A DNA stretch of 64,000 bases from NCBI RefSeq assembly GCF_021018895.1, contig NC_079366.1, positions 31,267,271-31,331,270 on the forward strand, written 5' to 3'. Origin of the DNA: Seriola aureovittata (Eukaryota; Chordata; Actinopteri; Carangiformes; Carangidae). Below the pieces are notes generated by a model. That model made no database searches and was not told where the DNA came from. It was given only the letters and a program-made list of their open reading frames with translations. Position numbers and translations under genes: made by a program. This document shows positions 1 to 21,984 of the stretch, piece after piece (the stretch's first letter is position 1; every line of letters starts with the position of its first letter).

Positions 1-985
1 GTTTGTTCCTGGTGCTTTTACAATGATTCAGGATCAATGATCTGATGATGTCAGAGAGAATCAGGAAGTACTTTTACTGTGAAACGGTTTACACCAGATC
101 ATAATGTGGGGAGAGAAAATTGTTTGAAAATGAAACTCAACATTTAAATAAAATGAGATTTTTTGGTGATTTTCTTCTTCTTTCCTTAAAATCGGTTCAG
201 TTGGTTCTTGAGGATAAATTCAGACTCGTGACCAAGAAATCAAGACAGGAGAGATTTCACTTTCATCAGTATTTAAACAGGATATAAAGAACAGACCAAC
301 AAACAGTAAAAACTGTCAGAACTCCTGAATTAAACTTATTGACAAGGACAGTGAAATAAAGTCTGATGGAATCCAGTGAAAATGAAAAACAATGCTCGGA
401 CTTCCCTTCCTCTTCCAGCTGCTGGAGAATATTCCCAGTGACTCCCAGTTCAGACACTTCACACTCAGCGGTTTGTCCCAGTTCCAATGAACACAAACTG
501 AAAAGTCCGAGCTTTTCCATTTAAATCTGTGGGATTCATACAAAAAAACAAAACAACCTACGGCCAGTTGTTGTTGTTTGTGGTTGCCATGACAACACCT
601 GTGCAGACTTTGCACCATGGCAGCTGCAAGTAACTTTGAAAAAAACAAAAACACTAAGTCAGAAATCTGGTGAGATGATGTGAGTAAACAGACGAGAGGC
701 CGCGGAGCCGGCGACACCGAGGTGCCGAGAGCTCAGACCAGGACCTCGTTCCCTGGCAACCACCCGCGAGTTTCTTAACGTTGATGAAGTCGTACTTCAA
801 AGGATCATCGTGGTTACCTACAAAAATACATGTCTGTGCTGTAGAGACGTTTCAGTGTGAGTAGGATTCAATCAGGCCTCAGCTGCTGCAGCTCTCAGGT
901 GATTCAGTCTCTTTAAACAAAAAGCAAAAAGCCGCCTGATGCAGCTTTAAAAGCAAACAAACAAACAAACACGAGGAAGCCGAGT
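1..985. other. 3' flank of aplf, no gene recognised
   Basis: This stretch lies downstream of the aplf stop codon on the minus strand and probably includes its 3' UTR. The only open frames are short, low-complexity and overlap on both strands, and none resembles a known protein. I found no clear AATAAA on the minus strand, so the transcript end cannot be placed. A short AAACA run occurs at 956-972. Confidence 0.4.
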
Positions 986-11311
<10,326 letters not shown>

Positions 11312-11559
11312 GTGCTGGCGAGGGCGGGAGGCAGCTTCACCCCGGTTCACTGGTAGGAAACACAACAACGAGGCTGCGTCATTCCGATGTGGATGCTGGA
11401 GATAATTAAGCGGGAGAATGAAATGAAGTCTGCTCTGAGGTCACGAGCAGTGAACCCTTACCTCTGCCCACCTGTCGTGGCGGGAAACCGGAAAACAGTT
11501 TCACCCCCCTGAGACTTAAAATTCAAAGCGACAAAACAGACACAACAACTTTCACAATC

Positions 11560-12390
11560 AGAAACACAATTCAAAACTTCCGGGTTGCTGGGGAGCATGC
11601 GCAGTAGAGTACACACGCTGGCGCTGGTCAGATTTCCGGCAGAATTCCTCATTTTTACATATTCTTGTTCATTAACGTAATGTTTGTGTTTATAAAATAA
11701 ACATCAAGACGCTTTATTGATGAATCGATAACAATCTTTAATTCGGCATATATGTCTGAACTGTGCATTACTTTAGTTAATCAAAAATCAAACTTATTTA
11801 TTTGGTTATCTCGTTTCAGCCCCTCTGTTGTCATCATTTTATGGATTTTAATAGGTAGATATAAAGAAAGAAATAGAGATAGAATAAAACCTCAAATGCA
11901 GATTTTGCATGAACGTTATTTGGCCACGATTTTGAGTCACTCCTTGAAATGAGCTTGTTAATTTAAAAACAAGCAGTACTTAAAACAGACTGTAAATTAA
12001 CGGTATTTTCAGTTAACCATACGCCGAATTGAAGAAGCGCTGCAAGTGATACAGAAAATATGAAAACGTCTATATTTCTTCAGATAAATGTTTTTCTTTA
12101 CAAGAATGCAGTTTTAAATTAGCGGATTATTGAGCATCGCCTCAATGAGGAACGGGAGGAAATGGACGTTGCTACAGATTACGGTGCTTACACGGATGGT
12201 GGACAGAAAACAGTTTAGTGACTTTATTCTGAGAAAATATAAATTCAAATGTTGTTGTTTTTTAATTAACCGGAGTGCGACGCTTGTGCGCATGCGCGCT
12301 TCACCAAAAACACGGTGACGTGTGTAAACAGCCGTTGAGGCATTTAAACCTTCAGCTGGCATCACAAGGAGCGACCGCACCGCAGGTAAG
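11560..12390. promoter_or_regulatory. Divergent promoter region of aplf and fbxo48
   Basis: The aplf start codon (11311, minus) and the first probable fbxo48 untranslated exon (donor after 12385, CCGCAG|GTAAG) point away from each other. On the aplf side are an ETS-like ACTTCCGG (11576-11583) and an NRF1-like GCATGCGCA (11594-11602). On the fbxo48 side is TGCGCATGCGCG (12287-12298), a full match to the palindromic NRF1 consensus. No TATA box is obvious. Start sites are inferred. Confidence 0.5.
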
Positions 12391-12906
12391 AAACGGCCGG
12401 TACCACGACACAGCTCCGCGTGTACGTTAAAAAACACCGGCAGGTATTTCCCGCCACTGCTCCTCCGTGAAGATTAAGAAGCGTTGGGTGTGAAAGCTGC
12501 GGGTGTGTTGAGCCGCCGTCGAGCTAACCGTGTTACCGTGTTACCGTTAGCCGCGGGGCGGGGGTCGGGCTCCGGGCTGTTGTTCCGTGACACAGACTGA
12601 ACACACGGACTCTGTGATACAGAAACTAAAGCTCGGTCCATTAACGAACCCGACAGGAAACTAATTTAAGTGCCTGCTGCTGTTTTTGTGGGTTTTTTTT
12701 CACTGACGTGGAAAAGTTGCTCGGGGTCATTTTGTGTCCGGGACACAAAGTGCATCACACCGCATGACGTCATCACGTCTCGTGTTGTCTGTGTTGTTGT
12801 AGTGAAATATGTGTGAATATACAGGTTAGATGTTGCAGTAAGAAATGTGTTCAGTGCCTCTCTGACACGTCCTCCCAGCAGTTTCCGGTCACGTGCGTGT
12901 GTCAGC

Positions 12907-13504
12907 ATGTTTCACTACAGTGGGAACTACAACCGAAACCGTGAGTTTGGGTTTTCACCGAACTTTAATGCTGCTGTGTAACTGAGCAGAGGGCGGGAGA
13001 ATACACTGGACTGACCGATATCTCTTGTTGTTAATGCGGTGTAGCGTGGATTTATTTTACTTTATTTCGTTTTTTATGTTTTATTTTTCTGGGTCAGACC
13101 AAAGACAACTTTCCTGCCCCGGGCTGGACCTTGAAGTCTTTTCTGTTCTGTTCTGTTCTATGTTAATCCATTCTATTCTACTCTATTCTAAACCATGTGG
13201 TACACCTTATGTTGATTATTTTAGTCCGTTTCTTTTTGTCCTGTACGTCGACTCACGTGTGGAAAGGAAAACAAACTGAACTGAAACGAAGCTTCACATG
13301 TTACAGATGACTGAAGTGTGTGATAAGGTTTGTGTCTGAAGCTGGACCTCTCCCCTGATTGGTTCAGGGAAGCTCCGCCCTCAGCAGTAGACCTGAGGGC
13401 GGAGCAGCTGCAGTGTGTGTTGTAGCAGAGTTGGTGACATCACACTGACCTTTGTGTATCCAGGCGTCTCGACCCGTTGGACTCTGAGTTATTATGCAGC
13501 ATGA
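12907..13504 (+). other. Possible spliced upstream ORF of fbxo48 (24 codons)
   Basis: An ATG at 12907 in a probable 5' exon (donor after 12940, ACC|GTGAGT) splices in frame to the exon beginning at 13464 (acceptor ATCCAG). The resulting 24-codon frame starts MFHYSGNYNRN and stops at 13502-13504, so it overlaps the fbxo48 start codon at 13494 in another frame. It could be a translation-limiting uORF; exon use is inferred from splice-site sequence only. Confidence 0.35.
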
Positions 13505-15097
13505 CCCCACCAGGACGTCGCCCGTGTTCCTCCTCTGTGAGAAGAGACCGTCCCTGACGTCCGCCGGCGAACCTCGTCCTCACAACTTTGTGGAAATGCT
13601 GCCGGCGGAGATGAGCGTGAAGATCTTCGGCGAGCTGGACGCGGAGAGTCTGTGCAGCGCCGCGTGCACCTGCAGACTGTGGCATGACATCATCGAGGAG
13701 AGCAATCAGCTGTGGAGGAAGCAGTGTTTGCTGGTCCGAGCCGTCTGTCAGAGGGAGGTCGACAGCGACCGGAGAGACGGGCTGTCCTGGAAGGTGGGTC
13801 GACTCAAAGACAAACAAACAAACAAACAAACAAACAAACAAACAAACAAACAGAGGGAGGAAAGAGACGTGTAACCTGCTCAGTTTGTGCTGAGCTGCTG
13901 TCTGTCTCTTCCTGTCCGACTGTTTATAAAACATGAAGAACAGAATTATTATCCAATAACAGCAATAACTGTCATTTACTTATTATCACGACTTTTACAC
14001 TTTCCTTTGGAATTTTATGGTCAATAAACCTCATTAACATAAAAACAGACCTGGTTTACAGTTGCAGTCCGGGGAACATGAGTGGATTATCACAGACAGG
14101 TATATGTCAAATACTGTAGAGGAGTGAAGATCACAGATTCTCTAAATCTGAATAAAACACCCAGAATTCAGTGAAAATAGTGATGAATAATTACATTTGT
14201 AAAAAGTGTAGTGAGGAACCATCCGTGTAATTTTCAGACGGTTAAAAGAAAGAAAACCAGGTTTCTGATATGAAAAGATTAAAGACCAGGACAACAGGAG
14301 CGTTAACGACCACAGCTCAGATTCTCAGTGACAACACACTGATGAAGCAGCACGACAAAGATCTGACGATAGATTTGACTAAATAAAGAAAGTAAAGAAA
14401 AAGTTTTTAATTAGATTCTCAGAAGATCAGTGGTTCCCCCCAGTGGGCCGCGAAGGTACTGGAAGTGGCCCCAAAAGATTTAACAAAAATAAATGAAAAT
14501 ATAAATACGATTTTTAAATGTTTTAAAACAAAGAGATTTCTAAAAACCTTTAAAATGTCTAAAGGCCGATCACTGATCATCACTGATGGTTGGAAGGAAA
14601 GAGTCGGGTGGAGAATGAACGAGTGATCTGAGACAGAGACAAACATTCAGACCTGGATGTTCCATCGTTATCATTCAAATAAAAAGTGTTCAGAAGCATC
14701 ATTTTCCCTCCTGTCACAGTTTTGAGGTTTTGAACCGCTGGTTTTATATAATTACATCTTTTCATCGAACTTATTCTGCTTTACAAATGATGTGATACCT
14801 TGGCGTCCCAGCAGTGGGCCCCGCCCCACAGGTTGGGAACCGCTGCTCTTCGCCCTTGACGTGATGAACAGGAAACATCAATGTGAATCTCTTCACTGAC
14901 CTGACCTCTGACCTCCTGCTGTCTCCTCTGTGCAGGTGACATTAGTGAGGAACTACACTCGCAGCTGTCTGAAGAGCGATTGGCTGAGAGGACGGTACAG
15001 CCACGTGAGGTCAGCGGAGGAGCTGAGCGGCAGGAGGATGACGCCGCTGGACGCCGAGACGTGGGGAGAGATCCTGCAGGCCGAGCTGGACAGATGA
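13494..15097 (+). CDS. fbxo48: fbxo48, F-box only protein 48 (two coding exons)
   Basis: The product is predicted to be a substrate adaptor that joins SKP1-CUL1 ubiquitin ligases through its F-box. Coding exons are 13494-13793 (ends LSWK, donor AAG|GTGGGT) and 14936-15097 (acceptor TGCAG, ends QAELDR then TGA); both junctions are phase 0. The 153-residue protein compares with about 155 in human. The F-box begins near residue 35 with MLPAEMSVKIFGELDAESLC and continues through CRLWHDII; the C-terminal half retains GRYSHV and DAETWGEILQAEL, matching human FBXO48 as remembered. An in-frame stop lies between the acceptor at 13464 and the ATG, so this start is secure if that exon is used. A polyadenylation signal follows at 15331. 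Position next to aplf fits the human order. Confidence 0.93.
13810..13852. repeat. (AAAC)n microsatellite
   Basis: A perfect CAAA tetranucleotide run starting about 16 bp downstream of the fbxo48 exon 1 donor. Confidence 0.9.
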
Positions 15098-15330
15098 CGG
15101 ACGCCGCCGTTGAGGATTTTATTTAACGCACCTCGAGCACTTCAGAGTGTCTGATTTTTAACGCTAATGTATATTTTATACTCTGTTTTATGAGAGGAAA
15201 CAAACTGTACATATCATTTTTTACTTTTTTAAGAAAAAACAATCATGGAGGATGAAAATGAACTAGAAACATTATTGGCTGGAACTGATTCTTACTGAAA
15301 AGCTGTTTGATGTAAATATGGCTGAGATGC

Positions 15331-15336
15331 AATAAA
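15331..15336 (+). promoter_or_regulatory. fbxo48 polyadenylation signal
   Basis: AATAAA about 235 bp after the fbxo48 stop codon, followed by a T-rich segment. It predicts a short 3' UTR ending near 15355. Confidence 0.6.
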
Positions 15337-15355
15337 TCACAGGTTTGTGAAGCTC

Positions 15356-16590
15356 ATGATCTAGTTTTTATTGACAGTGTGAGAGACGAGTGAAGTCAAC
15401 TTCACATTGTTCTTCCGCCCGGCGACAGTCAGAGAAAACTTTGTTTTCAGGTTGTCCATACGTTCGTTTGATTCTCGTGGACACGATGTCTCAGATCTTC
15501 AAATCTGGCTCAAACATTCACCTGGACTCGAGGATGAACTCATTACATTTTGGTGGCCAAAGGTCAAAGGTCCTCAGAAAACACTTAGCCATTACTCAAG
15601 ACTTCACACAACAATTATGACAAATGGTTCATATTTTCTCTGACTGTATAAACAGGATGTGACCTGCAGCTGGTCTGAGCGGAGGAGGAGGTGTATCACA
15701 CAGGAAGTTGTTTCTCTTATTGTGTCCGTCCAGATAGTGAGGTTCACAACCACCAGTCTCTTTACTTTAGAAGAAGCTCCACATATATATTTGTTGGTAA
15801 AGATAAACACACATCAAAAGCAGAAATTCTTCCTCTGGAGAGGAGGAGTTTATTTCTGACGTCAGGTGAAAACATCATATTTTACAATTTGTGATTTTTC
15901 ATGTGATGAACTGATAAAAGAAGCAGTACTCATCACGTACATTTACTTTGATATTACTTCAGTAAATGTACTTCACCATGCGTCACAAGAGCTGCAGCTA
16001 ATGATTGTTTTTTTATGCCTTTATTGGATAGTTTAGTAGAGAGACAGGAACTGGGGAGGCAGAGAGGGGGAACGACGGGCAGTAAAGGGCCGTCAGATGC
16101 AGGATTTGAACCGCCACACGATGACTGATGATTGATGATGATGATTGTTTTTATCTCCTGTTATTTCTGTACTCATCTTCTCAAGTAATGAATGAATCGT
16201 TTGGTTTATAAAACAAGATAAAAGTGGGAAACAGTTTCCAGAAACAACAAAAATATAATTCACTGTAATATGAGAGAACAACGAGGAGGAGGAGCATCAC
16301 ATGTAAAATGAATAAATTAGTGAAGTGATGAATTTAATGAAATAACAAATTTACTGTCAATCAACTTAATAATTGACTGAACGATATAAAATACAATATA
16401 AATATTAACAGAGAGAAGATGAATCAGTTAAAATATGAAAAGGTAAAATCAATATGATTGAGTTATGGATTATTGCTTTGACCAAAGAAGCTGAAATAGG
16501 CTTTGGAAAATTTTCATAACAATCGATAAATCGAAAGAATAATAGGAGTGATCCATTATGAAAACAATCCGCTTTTATTTTGAAAGATGT
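15356..16590. other. fbxo48-cnrip1 intergenic region; repeats only
   Basis: The gap holds a plus-strand copy of the nuclear-receptor-half-site repeat (15438-15690), a short fragment of an AGTAAATGTACTT-type repeat (15925-15978) and a SINE fragment (16012-16115). Nothing resembling the pleckstrin gene (PLEK), which lies here in human, is visible. Confidence 0.6.
16012..16115 (-). mobile_element. tRNA-derived SINE fragment
   Basis: On the minus strand it has a perfect B-box GGTTCAAATCC (16112-16102), then GCCCTTTACTGC and a CCCCTCTCTG segment, the same order as the SINE at 8249-8440. It is truncated 5' of the B box. Confidence 0.65.
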
Positions 16591-16591
16591 A

Positions 16592-16599
16592 ACCGGAAG
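16592..16599 (+). promoter_or_regulatory. ETS-like site upstream of cnrip1
   Basis: ACCGGAAG about 120 bp before the cnrip1 start codon, in GC-richer sequence without a TATA box. This is a plausible core promoter element, inferred from sequence only. Confidence 0.35.
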
Positions 16600-16715
16600 C
16601 CGCGTTCCGTCTAACTTGACACTGGTCCCTCCTCAGCATCACCGCATCATCCGCTTCCCCCTCCCTCGACACGGGACCAGACAGCGACCCCATCCACAAC
16701 AAGAAACCCGGGACA

Positions 16716-19043
16716 ATGGACGACGTTCCCCCGATCATCAACATCTCCATCTCCCTGCGGATCCAGCCCAACGACGGACCCGTGTTCTTCAAGGTGGACG
16801 GGAGCCGGTTCGGCCAGACCCGGACCATCAAGCTGCTCACAGGCTCCAAATACAAGATCGAGGTGGTGGTGAAGCCTGGGACCGTCGAGGCCACGTAAGA
16901 AGGAATTTAAATCTGTATATCTCTGGTTCTGTCCGTGATCACGTGTTTATATGACATGACATGAAATATGAAATAAAATGAAATAAAAAGGTTAAAGGGT
17001 CACGGTTAGATCAGCTTCTATAATTAGAGATAAAAACGTTTATGAATAGAAAATAAGCAGGAACAGTGATGCAGGCCTCCTCTTCCTCCTCCTCTTCCTC
17101 CTCCTCTTCCTCCTGATCGCCTCCTGAATAAATCATGTGTGGATCATGTGTGGAGGAGGCGCTCATGTTCATGATGCCCAGTCTCATGGATCAGTTACAG
17201 TGACGTCACTGAGGCTCAGGTCCAGCAGGGCGGGGTCCAGCTGATCCGACAGGTTCTGTCAGGGCCGGCTGGTACTGACTGCTGTCAGAGCCTCTCTTCT
17301 GATTGGCTGACTGTTTTCTGAGCCATCCAATGAAAACACACTCAGAGAAACTAAATCGTGCGATGGTTGGATGGTGGGTCCAGATGGGCGGGGCTTCCAC
17401 CAGCAATGTGCGGCTGATGATGTTGGGTTACGTTTTGGTGCAAATGTCGAGGTCCAGTGTTTTTATTTGATTACCCTGCTTTTATTTTATTTTTTTTGCC
17501 TGAGCAGTGTTTTATTTTGAAAACTCTGAGGTTGTGTTTTATTTTGAAAACTCCGGGGGGGGGGGGTTGTGGGTTGTGTTTTATTTTGGAAACTCTGGAG
17601 TTGTGTTTTATTTTGAAAACTCGGGTTGTGTTGTAGTCTGGATAGAAAATGAGACCTTTGTAAACGATGAGGTCACACCCACGGTCTCTCCTGATTGGCT
17701 GTCATCAGCCTGGACTACCAGTGGTGAAAACAACATGATGATGAATGACAGTGTCACTGACCTTGTTGTCTTTGCAGCTGTTGTTCACTTACATTCTCTG
17801 TTTTAATACAATCTACTTCCTGTTTACGGCTCGCACATGCTCAGTGTAGGTGGTCATGTGATGTGTGTTTTTAGGTGTGTTAGTCTGTCATCACCTGTAG
17901 CTTACTTGAAAAGGTAGTTGCATTACTTTACATTAGAGCAGCTGCTAACGTCATGGTCATCAGGAGGCGTGTCCTGTCCTGTCCTCAGAGAGCGTCACTC
18001 GTGTTCTTCCTCCTTTTCCTCTTCGTCACAGCAACATGAACATCGGCGGCATCATCTTCCCTCTGGAGCAGCAGTCCAGAGACGGTGACTCGGTGGTTTA
18101 TCACGGCCAGTACGACACTGAGGGCGTCCCACACACCAAGAGCGGAGACCGGCAGCCTGTCCAAGTCAGTATGGAGGTGAGACAGTCACAACAGCGAGTC
18201 ACCGTCAGCAGGTGTCAGGTAGAGCGCTGACTCAGCGGCAGCCCGAGCGGCAGCCATTTTGTTTTCAGGTTGTCAGTACGTACGTCTCGTTCTTGTGGGC
18301 ACGATATCTCAGTAATATCTTGACAGAAACTCTTCAAATTTGGCGCAAACATTCATTAGGACTCGAGGATGAACTGAATAGATTTTGGTGACAAAGGTCA
18401 AAGGTCACAGTGACCTCACAAAACACGGTTTTGGCCTTGTGAACAAAATATCTCTGTAACGCCTCGAGGGAACTTCTTCAAATTTGGTAAAAGCGTTGGC
18501 TTGAACTTGAACTCAGAAAAACTGGTTAGATTTCGGTGGCTAAAGGTCAAAGGTCAAATCTCACGTGACCTCACAAAACATGATTTTTTGTGAACTCAAT
18601 ATCTTGAGAACTCCTCAAGGGAATCCCTTCAGATTTTGCATGAATGTTCACTTTGCCTCAAGCATGAACCGATTAGACTTTGGTGGTCAAAGGTCAAGGG
18701 TCAAGGTCACGGTTAACTCATAAAACACGTCACATCAATTATGACAAAGTTTGACACAATGGTTGATATGAGACTCTGGATGAACAGGGATGTACAGGAA
18801 CTAGTCTGAGTGGAGGAGGAAGTGAGAGTCGTTGTTTTTGCTGCAGTGTGTTTGACGCAGATTCTCTCTCCTGTCCAGTTCAACAAGGCGGGGACGTTCG
18901 AGACGGTCTGGCAGGCGAAATACTACAACTACTACAAGAGGGAGCACTGCCAGTTCGGCAACAAGTTCAGCAGCATCGAGTACGAATGCAAGCCCAACGA
19001 GACGCGGACCCTCATGTGGATCAACAAGGAGGCGTTCAACTGA
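16716..19043 (+). CDS. cnrip1: cnrip1, CB1 cannabinoid receptor-interacting protein 1 (three coding exons)
   Basis: CNRIP1 is a small cytosolic protein that binds the C-terminal tail of the CB1 receptor and dampens its signalling, mainly in neurons. Exons are 16716-16894 (donor CAC|GTAAGA), 18032-18176 (acceptor TCACAG, donor GAG|GTGAGA) and 18879-19043 (acceptor GTCCAG, ends KEAFN then TGA). Phases agree and give 162 residues (human 164). Diagnostic segments are [64 protein letters not shown] and [15 protein letters not shown], spread over the length of the protein. There is no signal peptide or membrane segment. Teleosts have two paralogues (a and b); I cannot decide which this is. Intron 2 carries a large copy of the nuclear-receptor-site repeat. 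Confidence 0.95.
17500..17830 (+). repeat. Dispersed minisatellite-bearing element, copy 3
   Basis: It lies in cnrip1 intron 1. Four to five units of TTTTATTTTGAAAACTC, one with a poly-G insertion, are followed by GTTGTAGTCTGGA, GATGAGGTCACACCCACGG and GACTACCAGTGGTGAAAAC, closely matching the copy at 61025-61475. Confidence 0.75.
18262..18830 (+). repeat. Dispersed repeat with nuclear-receptor sites, longest copy
   Basis: It contains three to four internally repeated units of about 130-150 bp, each with an ATATCT...CTTCAAATTTGG segment and GGTCAAAGGTCA. At 18395-18407 AGGTCAAAGGTCA is a DR1 site, overlapping AGGTCACAGTGACCT at 18402-18416, a perfect oestrogen-response-element palindrome. 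The repeat ends about 48 bp before the last cnrip1 exon. Confidence 0.8.
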
Positions 19044-19991
19044 GTCCGATCATCGCAGCACTGTCCACACACCCGACACCAAGCAGAGGACATCCGTCGG
19101 ACCAGGACTACCTTTGAACATCAGCATCACAACAGAAAGACAGCCTTTTCCTGAAGGCGTGCGTCGAGTCAGCGAGGGTCTGGTCTTTGTATTGTTTTAT
19201 CAGAGAGGGAGAGAAAATAGCTGTTTGCTCTGCTGGTCTTTAAAGGCTTTTTGCTTTAGAGCTGCGCTCGCCAACGTTGCTTTTCTGCAGCTTCACGTGA
19301 AGGGAACAGTTTGAAATGCGAAGGTTAACCGCAGCACGTTTATGTCTGGTACAAGATGTTTAAAGAGACGTGCGGTTTTCTCCAGAGGGAGTTTTGCTTT
19401 CATGTTTCAATCTGTCACTTCCTACATTGGTTGAACCTTCCATGATCAAACATCTCGGGTTTAGTGATATTTTATGATTTGGCTGGTACGAGAGCAAAGA
19501 GAAGCTCCACATGAAAAGTTGCGGAGCGTAGCTTTAAAGCAGGGGTGGACAGGGCTGAAGGAACCATCAGACACTCGTTAGACATCTTCCTTAAGACATT
19601 CATATACATTTAAAGTCCATGCGTCCAGCGCAGAGACAGGTCGAGGATGTGTTTAGCTTAGCTTAGCTCCAAGACTCGAATCAGGGGGAAACGGCGAGCA
19701 ACAAAGTGCAGGACACATCAGCAATCTAGGAAACTTAGAACTACGACGTAATGAAAACCATCAAAAACAGTTTCAGCAGAGCGAGTTACAAAACCCCAGA
19801 AACTCGGATACACTGTTAAAAATGACACAGGTGCATTTGTGATCTTGTTTGCTGCCTTTATAATAACTTTATTTATATATGGCCTAAAAACAGAGTTCAC
19901 ATAGTGCTGAGAGAGGTAGAGTTACAGAGGGAGGAGAAAACATATGCTTCAGTATAAATAAGGACAATTAGAGGGAGCAGCTGTCGTATAG

Positions 19992-20031
<40 letters not shown>

Positions 20032-21930
20032 TACAAGCAATGAAAGGGCGACATGGAGACAATAAGAAGACAACATCACAACATCAAATAAAAACAAGTC
20101 TATAAAAATGAGTTGTAAGAAGTGATTTAAAAGAAGTGACTGATTCTGCCTCCTCTCGTCGGGCAGGTCGATCATACGTCGAGGGGCTCTGATGGCGAAA
20201 GCACAGCCACCTACAGCATAACCTATGACCTTTAATGGTGTAATGTTTGTTGGGGGAGAAACCAATGTTTAAATCCAGTATTTCCAGCACAGCAGACTTT
20301 ACACACATCCAAAGAAGAAAAGCAGAACAGCTTCAGCTTTCAGAGAACGTGACGTGACGAATCACAGCGTTGAGGTTACAAACGGAGCTAAGGGAAGCGG
20401 TTAGCCTGGGCTAGCTTCAGAGCCGCCTCATTTTGTTGCATCTTGTTAGCGAACAAGCTCGTCATAAAACCATCCAAGAGTCCGCTGGGTTTAGCAGCAG
20501 CTCAAACCTGTCTCCCCACTGAGTTCAGACATGGCGTCAACAGATAGCTCCAACGCTAACTGCTGGTAAAACCACAGTGTCACCTTCTTATTTCTATTTC
20601 AGCTGCAGCGTGGAAATCAGACAGAACTGAAGATCTTTGGAAAGTGTATTTGTTCATTTTTGACATAGCTATGCTAACAGTTTCCCCCTGTTTCCAGTCT
20701 CTGTGCTAATGCTAGGCTAACCACTGGACCTATCTCGGTTCTTGACGCACAAAATTGAAATTCATGCTAATCTTTTAAAATCACTCTGATAAGAACATGG
20801 ATTAGTGTTATCCCTGAAATCCAGATCCAACGGTTCCTTTAGTGCAAAAGAATTCTGAGCAAGTTCCTTCAAATATTAAATTTATTGCAGCACAAAGCGG
20901 GAGGGACTAAACGCAGCAGCTAGCATGCTGCTAGCTGAAGACCAGGATGGAAGACACCTGTGGATGGAAGAAGGATTTTACCTTATTTATTTACTGCGGT
21001 GAAGTGTGTGTGAGACAAAGAGAAGATGTGTGAGTGTGAACATCAGCGTGTTAGTTTGAACTTTTCCTCTTATTGTTAGTTAATGGAAAAATCCACCTAA
21101 ACCGTGAAGTTGTTCCTCATTCAGTTGGTTGGTCCGTGTGTCTTGGATCTCAGACGCTGTGACTTCATGTTCAGATGTTTCAGAAAATATAAGTAAAATA
21201 TGTTGGGTTCAGTGAGCCCTTCACAATAAAAGCACATTCTTAAACTGACCCTCAACAACTGCAGAGGTAAAAATCAGCGATAAAGAGGAAATACAGAAAC
21301 ATAAATGTAGGAAATTAAGAAAAAACAGGTTTGATATAAAAGTAAATTTCTTTATGAACCAAACATTATGAGATTAAACTGTGCCAGAGGATGATGGTGG
21401 ATTTTTCCTTTAAATGATAAACCTGCTGTTATTCTATATTTTTCTTCTTGTCAAAAAACCAACAACCATGTTTGATCCAAACCAGCTGTGTGTTGGTCCG
21501 TCTCTCAGCTCCACTGGTTCCTACTGAAATCTTTAAAAGCTCCTCACAAACATATCATTTCATTTTGAAAAAGGTTCAGTAATTTACTGAAACAGCTGCT
21601 CACAGTAGTTTTTAATCAAACAGGAGGAAGGGACTATTTCCAGCAGCGGATTAATCCACATTTGGTGCTGTCGTGAGTGTTTGTGGCAGGAGGCAGATAC
21701 ATCACAGTGTCGGTTTGAGTCTTTCATGTGTTTTCCTGACAGGAAGTAGAATATAAAACATGATTTCAGACTCTGTTGGACTCAGACGCTGGAGGTGTGT
21801 TCGTGTTTTCTTTCAGTGCACGCTGGATTCATTTTGCCAAATATGATTTGTTCTGTTATCTCGTGCTTGGAACCTTGATGTTCTGTTACGTGTTGAACTG
21901 AGGGAGTTTAAAGTGTCTGTGGAATAAACC
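19044..21930 (+). other. Probable cnrip1 3' UTR and flank
   Basis: No second gene is visible. AATAAA at 21922-21927 is a candidate end, which would make a long 3' UTR; earlier ends cannot be excluded. It includes GCTAAGCTA-type repeats near 19640-19700 and 20690-20730 and a CA microsatellite at 19994-20031. Confidence 0.4.
19994..20031. repeat. (CA)n microsatellite
   Basis: A perfect CA dinucleotide run of about 19 units. Confidence 0.9.
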
Positions 21931-21984
21931 TGTACACAGAACCAACAATTGCAGTTATTAAAAACTTGAATATTTCAACTCTGC

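Noticed and set aside
13440..13934. 164-codon minus-strand frame opposite fbxo48 exon 1
   Set aside because: It is antisense to a clearly conserved F-box coding exon and runs into the AAAC microsatellite. It is a shadow frame of GC-rich coding sequence.
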